Source of the DNA: JAAZPT01 sp034180455
GTDB taxonomy: Bacteria > Bacillota > Clostridia > Christensenellales > Aristaeellaceae
NCBI GenBank assembly: GCA_034180455.1
Contig: JAXFOG010000026.1
Span: forward strand, 1-29,497
Reading direction: 5' to 3'
Length of the DNA: 29,497 bases
In this document: positions 24,115 to 29,497 of the stretch, one piece after another
Position numbering within the stretch: the first letter of the stretch is position 1
How the letters are laid out: the number at the start of each line of letters is the position of its first letter
The notes under the pieces: model-generated
Told to the model about the DNA's origin: nothing
Seen by the model: the letters and a program-made list of their open reading frames with translations, nothing else
Databases searched by the model: none
Translations under genes and position numbers: made by a program

Positions 24115-24983
24115 TATGCTTCAAGCTCCTTTCTCCTGCTAATGCTTACCTGTATCAACGAGAATATTACAAGTAGTATAAAGAACACAACGGCCTTTGC
24201 CTGCGCTACGGCAAGATCATTTTGGGCATTGGCAGTATTAAATATATCCATTGCAAGTAGTCTTGTGCCCTGCAATATTTTTCCACCAAATCTTGCAGAC
24301 GGGCCACCATTTGTAAGGGTAAAGTTCATATCATACTGCTTGAAACTGTTGGTAAGGGTAAGGAATAAGGTTATAGTGAAGCTGTTTGCCATCATTGGCA
24401 CAAGTATCTTCCTAAGGCGAACAAAATATGTAGCTCCATCTACGGAAGCTGCTTCCATAACTTCTTCTGGTATGCTTTGAATGGCTGCAACATATATCAT
24501 CATAATATAGCCGCTGTACTGCCATGTATTAACTATGCTCATTGCCAATATGGCATTATTTGCGTTTGTCAGTAGGCTTTTTGCTCCGAAAACAACGGTA
24601 AATAGGTTGTTGAACATAAATTGCCATATATAACCAAGCACTATGCCACCTATAAGGTTCGGTACGAAAAAGCCAGCTCTATAAAAGTTCTTGAGTTTAA
24701 GATTACTTGTGGCAAGCAAAGCCAATCCAAAACCTACAACATTTACTAAAACTATATTTATGGCTGTAAAAATTAAGGTTATTATAAAGGAGTACTGGAA
24801 CTGTCTCTCTGAAAACATTGCGGGATAGTTCTTAAAACCAACGAAATTAAACACTGGACTTATTCCGTTCCAGTCGGTGAAAGAATAATATATGCCAAGT
24901 ACAAAAGGCACAACTATTACCATTACAAAGGCAAATACTGCTGGAAACAAAAACAGACTGTCCCAAACCTTGCTTCTTTTCAT
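24114..24983 (-). CDS. Sugar ABC transporter permease, MalF/UgpA type
   Basis: The 289-residue protein starts with a membrane span (DSLFLFPAVFAFVMVIVVPF) and carries the EAA loop (VMEAASVDGATYFVRLRKILVPMM). It pairs with the MalG-type permease downstream. The start has an AAGGTGG site. It follows the binding-protein gene by 75 bp, and a 16-bp hairpin fills that gap, mirroring the arrangement in the fucosidase operon. Confidence 0.92.
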   Translation of the reverse strand: MKRSKVWDSLFLFPAVFAFVMVIVVPFVLGIYYSFTDWNGISPVFNFVGFKNYPAMFSERQFQYSFIITLIFTAINIVLVNVVGFGLALLATSNLKLKNFYRAGFFVPNLIGGIVLGYIWQFMFNNLFTVVFGAKSLLTNANNAILAMSIVNTWQYSGYIMMIYVAAIQSIPEEVMEAASVDGATYFVRLRKILVPMMANSFTITLFLTLTNSFKQYDMNFTLTNGGPSARFGGKILQGTRLLAMDIFNTANAQNDLAVAQAKAVVFFILLVIFSLIQVSISRRKELEA

Positions 24984-25004
24984 GTACTACACCACCTTGT
25001 TGAA

Positions 25005-25040
25005 AATTAGGGAAGCTGAAACTTTTCAGCTTCCCTAATT
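25005..25040 (-). terminator. Intercistronic hairpin after solute-binding gene 2
   Basis: A 16-bp perfect stem (25005-25020 with 25025-25040) closes a 4-nt loop 18 bp after the binding-protein stop. On the minus strand only TTTTC follows, a poor T-run, so partial termination or 3'-end stabilisation is more likely than full stop. Confidence 0.7.
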
Positions 25041-25058
25041 AATTATTGATTTACTTGA

Positions 25059-26336
25059 TTACTTTTTTAAAAGCTCAGGCATCTGTGCAACTGCATCTGC
25101 AAGGTCCTTTGCTAAAGCGTCAACATCTACATTCTGAGGATCGTCTGCATAGAGGTCCATGATAGGTCCAACTATATTCTGACCAAAGCCTGAAGGCTGC
25201 TCGCCAAAGTGCCATGCATGGTTGCCACCCTTGGAGTTTTTCTCCATAAGGTCAAGGCTAAGTTTACCACTTGGCTTAACTTCAAATCCATCAAATGCAG
25301 GAACCATACCAGCCTTCTCTGTGAAGAAGCTCTGACCTTCCTTGGTTGCTACAAAGCTATCTAGGAAAGCTTTTGCTGCCTTGATCTGCTCTTCTGTACC
25401 TGTATTTGTTACCAAATACCAGCTTGGTGGATTGATCTGGATACCATTGTCTTCAACGTCATTCAAGAATGCGTGAGGAGCAAAGCCCATGTTGAATTCA
25501 GCTTTTAGATCCTTCATGTTAGGATCAATCCAGTTACCCTGGCATACGAATACGCACTTCTGATCTGCAAAAGGTGTGATCTGAGCATTGTAGTCGCCGT
25601 TCTTTAGAACGTCAGGATTGGAGTATTTATAAAGCAATGCTACATACTCTGCAAACTCTTTAAGTCTTGCTTCGTCAACTTTGCCCTCTTTAGCCATGTC
25701 GATGATGCTTCTGTCACCATACTCAAGACCAGCGCTAAAGTATGTGCTCCATATATGCTGGCCCATGCTCCACCACATACCACCAGCAATAGAACCTGCA
25801 GCACTTACTACATAGTCAATACCAAGCTCTTCTTTCATGCTATCAAGCTTTTCAAAAGCAGCCTGAATATTAGCACGAGTGTTCAATGTAGCGGGATCAA
25901 TACCTGCTTTGTCAAGAAGATCCTTGTTGTATGCAAGACCATAGCCTTCAATACCAACTGGCATACCAACTACGTGTCCTTCAGCATCGGTGTAGCCGAG
26001 TGTAGTCTTCTTTACGAACTCCATATCGTCTAATGTTACGATATGATCTTTCCAATCGTTATAGCCTGCTTCGCCCTCGATTTGAATGATCTGAGGGAGC
26101 TCGCCAGCCTGGTTCTTTGTCTTTAGAACTGCGCCGTAATCTGCGCCGCCACCAAGGCTCTCGATTGTAACCTTTACATCAGGATGCTGCTCGTTATACC
26201 AAGTTGCATACTCTTGTAATGCTGGGTCTATTTCGATTTTTAGACCAAAAAATTTTACTTCTACTGGCTCTGCGAATGCTGAGCTTAGGCTTAGCACCAT
26301 TGCGAGAGCAAGAAGCATAGAAATTAATTTCTTCAT
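25059..26336 (-). CDS. Solute-binding protein of sugar ABC transporter
   Basis: The 425-residue extracellular protein belongs to the family 1 sugar-binding proteins: the first lobe has LQEYATWYNEQHPDVKVTIE and later EGQSFFTEKAGMVPAFDGF. The signal peptide (MKKLISMLLALAMVLSL, ending AFA/EP) lacks a lipobox Cys, as in the other binding protein of this window. GGAGGT lies 6 nt before the ATG. It heads an operon with the MalF- and MalG-type permeases. The ligand cannot be deduced; there is no linked enzyme gene. Confidence 0.92.
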   Translation of the reverse strand: MKKLISMLLALAMVLSLSSAFAEPVEVKFFGLKIEIDPALQEYATWYNEQHPDVKVTIESLGGGADYGAVLKTKNQAGELPQIIQIEGEAGYNDWKDHIVTLDDMEFVKKTTLGYTDAEGHVVGMPVGIEGYGLAYNKDLLDKAGIDPATLNTRANIQAAFEKLDSMKEELGIDYVVSAAGSIAGGMWWSMGQHIWSTYFSAGLEYGDRSIIDMAKEGKVDEARLKEFAEYVALLYKYSNPDVLKNGDYNAQITPFADQKCVFVCQGNWIDPNMKDLKAEFNMGFAPHAFLNDVEDNGIQINPPSWYLVTNTGTEEQIKAAKAFLDSFVATKEGQSFFTEKAGMVPAFDGFEVKPSGKLSLDLMEKNSKGGNHAWHFGEQPSGFGQNIVGPIMDLYADDPQNVDVDALAKDLADAVAQMPELLKK

Positions 26337-26355
26337 ACTTTACCTCCATATTTTT

Positions 26356-26370
26356 GGAATATTCAATTCC
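26356..26370. promoter_or_regulatory. Inverted repeat in leader of second sugar operon
   Basis: GGAAT (26356-26360) and ATTCC (26366-26370) are separated by 5 bases, between the proposed promoter and the ribosome binding site of the binding-protein gene. A repressor site is possible; the repeat is short and may be chance. Confidence 0.25.
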
Positions 26371-26386
26371 TTTATAAAAAAAGTTT

Positions 26387-26414
26387 AACATAATATGTAT
26401 ATTTTTGCAAACAA
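26387..26414 (-). promoter_or_regulatory. Possible promoter of second sugar ABC operon
   Basis: On the minus strand TTGTTT (plus 26409-26414) and TATGTT (26387-26392) are spaced by 16 bp. The match is weak but it is the best pair near the gene. Confidence 0.35.
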
Positions 26415-26619
26415 ATAATCTTTTTTTTACTAATAAGTATACATAACTAATCAAAAACCCAATAAAATAAGCTTATAAGCCACAAAAAATTTAGCATGTG
26501 AGACAATATAATTGATAAAAGTTAAACTATTTATATAACGCTGAATAATAAAATAAAGTTTTTTTGCTTAAAAACAGATAAACATAATTGATGCAGATCT
26601 ATTATGCAAGCAGTATAAA

Positions 26620-26648
26620 TTGACAATTACAATCAAAAAATTTATACT
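26620..26648 (+). promoter_or_regulatory. Strong promoter of SH3/peptidoglycan-binding protein gene
   Basis: A consensus TTGACA (26620-26625) and TATACT (26643-26648) are separated by 17 bp. The leader carries TAGGAGG (26665-26671), 6 nt before the ATG. This is the best promoter in the window. Confidence 0.75.
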
Positions 26649-26677
26649 TTTAATATACTCTACATAGGAGGCAAATT

Positions 26678-28996
26678 ATGAAAAAATTTATATCTTTGGC
26701 AGTAGCTTTAATGTTGATATATACTATGGCGCTTGCTGCTCCACTTGCACAGAGCAGAGCTATATTTGAGCAAGCAGGATTTGCCGTAGGGGATATTTCT
26801 CCACTCCCAGAAGAAATGGATGCAGAGCAAAAATACATAGAAACTGCAAAACTTCAATATAATACGGATGAAGCTCAGATAAGAGAGGCATATAGACTTG
26901 TAGATAACAAGCCTACTCTAGTTGCTGCAGATTTTTCTTTCACATTGGCAGAAAAGAGCAATAGGCAGGAGCTTATTTCTAGACTTTCATCCATAATAAA
27001 TGCTGAGGGAAATTATGAGAACGATCCTTTTTATAAGGGTGCTATTGCATTCTTAATGGCTATCAACGATAGCGATGCAGAAAATGCAAATAATGTACTA
27101 AAGCAGATACTGGCGCAGCATGAGATAAATTCATACTTTCCAGATAGCCCTATGACAAGCTATGTGGATAATGAAAAGGGCGGGCCAGAATTTGACGAAA
27201 ACGCTGATTCTAAAAATCCAGTGCTTGATGGCAAAAAGTATTTTTTGAAAATAAAAGATGATGGCTTTGTGCTATCTTTGCGAGTGACAGATGAGCAGAG
27301 CACAATTGAGATAGCAAACGAGCCTGCAACTAAGGCTGAAGCTACTAATCTAATAGTAAACAAGCAGTATGCTTGGGATAGCTTGAATGCTGTAGTAAAA
27401 GCTATATTGGCAGAGGGATTTGAACCAGGTGCCGATGCAAAAGCAATTGCCCTCCCACTTGAAAAAATGGAGGATGGCAAGGTAAGGATTGTTTGCACAG
27501 GTACGGGAGTATTGCTATCTCAAAACAAGCTTTATAAAGCTTTCCGCCATTCCGATAGCGCAAAGATGTCTATTACTGATGCTTTGAAATCTATTGTCAA
27601 GGCTTTCCCAACTCTAGATAGCTATGCTAGGATCGCTGGAGCCGATGGAGTTGAACTGATAGCCTATCTTGAAGATGGCGAAAAGATATATAATAAGGAT
27701 AATATTACAGAATTTGCAGACTTGCTTACTGCAGCATTAGGCGAGCCGGTGCTCTTGGGTGAAGATGAATCTGTGCCAGCAAAAGAGGAAAGCTTGGAGG
27801 ATGCAGTAGATAAAGACGAACCTCCTACAATTAAACTAAATCAGTCTGGTGAAGAAGTACAGGAAAGTCCAGAGTCAAGTGAAGAAGCAAATCTCGAGTC
27901 AACTCCCGAACCAAGCGTAGAACCCGAGAATGATACAGGCAAGCAGATAGAAATAAAAAAGAAGCTAGTAAATATTCGTAAAGAGCCAGGTGGCAAGGTT
28001 ATATTCCGACTAAAGAGAGGCAAAAAAGCAGAGATAACTGGCGAATCAGTAAAGAAAAATGGTTATAGCTGGTATCCTATTAAATATGATGATAAAGACG
28101 GCTGGGTAAGATCCGACACAGTGAATGTGCTAGATTATGTTAAGCCAGCTGAAAACAAAAGCAATGAAAATATAACTATAAATACTGGTGAATATACTGC
28201 ATTAGGCATGGGAAACAAGGGCGAAAGTGTTAAGAAGCTACAGGAGAGACTGGTAGAGCTAGGCTATTTAAGCTCTGAACCCGATGGAAATTATGGAGGA
28301 AAGACGGAAAGAGCCGTAAGGAATGCTCAAAACGCCTTCAATATGAAAGCCACTGGTAAAGCAGACGAGGCTTTTCAAACTATGCTGTATAGTGAAAATG
28401 CTATATCCGAAATTGATGCACGTATGGCAGAGAAAAAACCAGATACTATGAAGCTAAATGTAGACGAGCTCAAAAAGGCAGAAAAGTCTATGAAGGCTCG
28501 CTACTCAAAGGAACTTGGAGGCTATGCAACGGGAGTGGTATTAAATAATACACAGAACAACTACTCTCTTGCTGCAAACTCTGTGGATAATAGCACGAGC
28601 AATTATGAAATAAGCATAAGTTTTAATGATGCTCAAGGTGCAGCTCAGGTTGATCCAAAGTTTGTAATAAAAGTGCTTAATCTATATATACAAGATATAG
28701 AGAAAGTAGAGCTGGTGCGTGGAAATAATGTTACAGAGCTTCCAAAGGAACTATGGAGTTACGATAGTGGACTTGTAACATTTGACATTACACTTGATCA
28801 AAAGGCATTGAACGATATGATGGATAAGCGTATATGTACTGAGATACGCTTTAGCAATGCTACCGAAAGCTATGTAATAAAGATGGACTCAAAGAGTGGG
28901 CCATATCTTATAAGCAAGTACATGCTTAAAGTGTGGAAAACTTTAGGTGCGCAAAAGGTGGCCGAGGCTGCAAACTGGCAACGTATGCAGCAATAA
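26678..28996 (+). CDS. Secreted SH3 and peptidoglycan-binding domain protein
   Basis: The 772-residue protein has a signal peptide ending ALA/AP (residues 1-20), then about 360 residues I do not recognise, and an acidic Ser/Glu/Pro linker (about 370-425). A bacterial SH3 domain follows (about 427-487, VNIRKEPGGKVIF to DGWVRSDTV), then a PG_binding_1 domain (about 506-576, GNKGESVKKLQERLVELGYL). The last 195 residues are again unassigned. There is no sorting signal or C-terminal membrane span, so it is probably held in the wall through these domains. No catalytic motif for a lytic enzyme is visible. It has a consensus promoter and strong ribosome binding site, so expression is likely high. Confidence 0.82.
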   Translation: MKKFISLAVALMLIYTMALAAPLAQSRAIFEQAGFAVGDISPLPEEMDAEQKYIETAKLQYNTDEAQIREAYRLVDNKPTLVAADFSFTLAEKSNRQELISRLSSIINAEGNYENDPFYKGAIAFLMAINDSDAENANNVLKQILAQHEINSYFPDSPMTSYVDNEKGGPEFDENADSKNPVLDGKKYFLKIKDDGFVLSLRVTDEQSTIEIANEPATKAEATNLIVNKQYAWDSLNAVVKAILAEGFEPGADAKAIALPLEKMEDGKVRIVCTGTGVLLSQNKLYKAFRHSDSAKMSITDALKSIVKAFPTLDSYARIAGADGVELIAYLEDGEKIYNKDNITEFADLLTAALGEPVLLGEDESVPAKEESLEDAVDKDEPPTIKLNQSGEEVQESPESSEEANLESTPEPSVEPENDTGKQIEIKKKLVNIRKEPGGKVIFRLKRGKKAEITGESVKKNGYSWYPIKYDDKDGWVRSDTVNVLDYVKPAENKSNENITINTGEYTALGMGNKGESVKKLQERLVELGYLSSEPDGNYGGKTERAVRNAQNAFNMKATGKADEAFQTMLYSENAISEIDARMAEKKPDTMKLNVDELKKAEKSMKARYSKELGGYATGVVLNNTQNNYSLAANSVDNSTSNYEISISFNDAQGAAQVDPKFVIKVLNLYIQDIEKVELVRGNNVTELPKELWSYDSGLVTFDITLDQKALNDMMDKRICTEIRFSNATESYVIKMDSKSGPYLISKYMLKVWKTLGAQKVAEAANWQRMQQ

Positions 28997-29002
28997 TTCT
29001 AC

Positions 29003-29031
29003 TTTAAAAATAAGTTTATTTGTGATATTAT
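29003..29031 (+). promoter_or_regulatory. Possible promoter giving a near-leaderless transcript
   Basis: TTTAAA (29003-29008) and TATTAT (29026-29031) are separated by 17 bp. The -10 box ends only 10 bases before the ATG of the next gene, so a transcript from it would have almost no leader. Confidence 0.35.
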
Positions 29032-29041
29032 AGCCTTTGTT

Positions 29042-29497
29042 ATGAATAATAGCAGCAAAAGAACAAAGCAAATGGTACTGCTTGCCATATTTTCAGCCTT
29101 TATGCTTATATTTGGCTATATAGAAAAGAGCATACCTCTTGTGCCAGCAGTACCAGGTATAAGATTGGGTCTATCCAATATTGTGCTTATATTTGCACTC
29201 GTGCTTATGGGATTTAAACCTGCAGCGTATCTTATATTTATTAAGGTATCGCTTGGTGGAATATTGTTTTTGGGTCCAATAGGCACTATGTATACATTAG
29301 CCGGTTCAGTATTGAGTCTCGTAGGCATGTATATGGTGATGCGCTTCAAGCTATTTAACATTGTAGGAATGAGCATTATTGGTAGCGTTGCCCACATGGT
29401 AGGGCAGCTAATAGTAGCTTATTTCAATCTTGGGTGGCTTGTGGTGCTGGCTAACCTACCGTTTTTGCTTATAGCGTCGGCAGTGAGTGGTGTGTTT
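29042..29497 (+). CDS. Gx transporter family protein (heptaprenyl diphosphate synthase component I type), cut by right edge
   Basis: The frame is open from ATG 29042 to the window end, giving 152 residues. The hydrophobic product has the family hallmarks PAVPGIRLGLSNIV (about residue 36) and a string of membrane helices with GGILFLGPIGTMYTLAGS. Members are often annotated as heptaprenyl diphosphate synthase component I, but the fold resembles substrate-binding S components of ECF-type transporters. They commonly precede a polyprenyl synthetase gene, which may lie beyond the edge. The start is 46 bases after the previous stop, in the same frame, and has no Shine-Dalgarno sequence, so it may be read from a near-leaderless transcript or after the upstream gene. 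Confidence 0.8.
   Translation, partial: MNNSSKRTKQMVLLAIFSAFMLIFGYIEKSIPLVPAVPGIRLGLSNIVLIFALVLMGFKPAAYLIFIKVSLGGILFLGPIGTMYTLAGSVLSLVGMYMVMRFKLFNIVGMSIIGSVAHMVGQLIVAYFNLGWLVVLANLPFLLIASAVSGVF

Overview
The window looks like chromosome from a low-GC, Gram-positive member of the Bacillota, most likely a gut-associated Clostridia. The evidence is the AT-rich sequence with heavy ATA and AGA codon use, strong GGAGG-type ribosome binding sites, sortase-type C-termini, Lpl/Ytc-type sugar ABC systems, a GH29 fucosidase and a Gx-transporter (HepT component I) gene. I see no rRNA, tRNA, insertion sequence, phage gene or CRISPR array.

Layout from left to right. (1) The tail of an unidentified gene (1-81), then a sortase-anchored surface protein (408-1790) that ends at a strong bidirectional terminator. 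(2) Two glycolytic genes read away from each other: a 6-phosphofructokinase (minus strand) and glucose-6-phosphate isomerase (plus strand). Their back-to-back promoters share a 12-bp palindrome over both -35 elements. (3) A low-coding stretch with one small orphan ORF (4705-4998). (4) A heterodimeric ABC transporter (5205-8661, minus) facing an AraC-type regulator on the plus strand; the regulator overlaps a GT4 glycosyltransferase by 4 bp. The pair plus regulator resembles YbtPQ/PchR-like iron-siderophore modules, but the substrate is inferred. (5) A ClbS/DfsB-family protein (11195-11713, minus). (6) A fucosidase locus on the minus strand: solute-binding protein, two Lpl-type permeases and a cytoplasmic GH29 alpha-fucosidase form one operon (18982 down to 14085), followed by a membrane-bound AraC-type regulator with its own promoter. 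(7) A 1135-residue beta-repeat/GLUG surface protein with a sorting signal (19302-22709, plus). (8) A second sugar ABC operon (26336 down to 23227, minus). (9) A secreted SH3/peptidoglycan-binding protein (26678-28996, plus). (10) The start of a Gx-transporter family gene cut by the right edge.

How the parts fit. The window combines central glycolysis, two carbohydrate importers without their own ATPase gene (a shared MsmK-type ATPase elsewhere is expected), intracellular release of fucose from imported glycans, and three exported proteins that probably face host or community surfaces. The less routine content is the ABC/AraC/GT4/ClbS neighbourhood, the palindromic pfk-pgi promoter pair, the matching hairpins placed after both solute-binding genes, the two binding proteins lacking lipobox cysteines, and the two surface proteins sharing an unusual (I/V)PQTGDE sorting signal.
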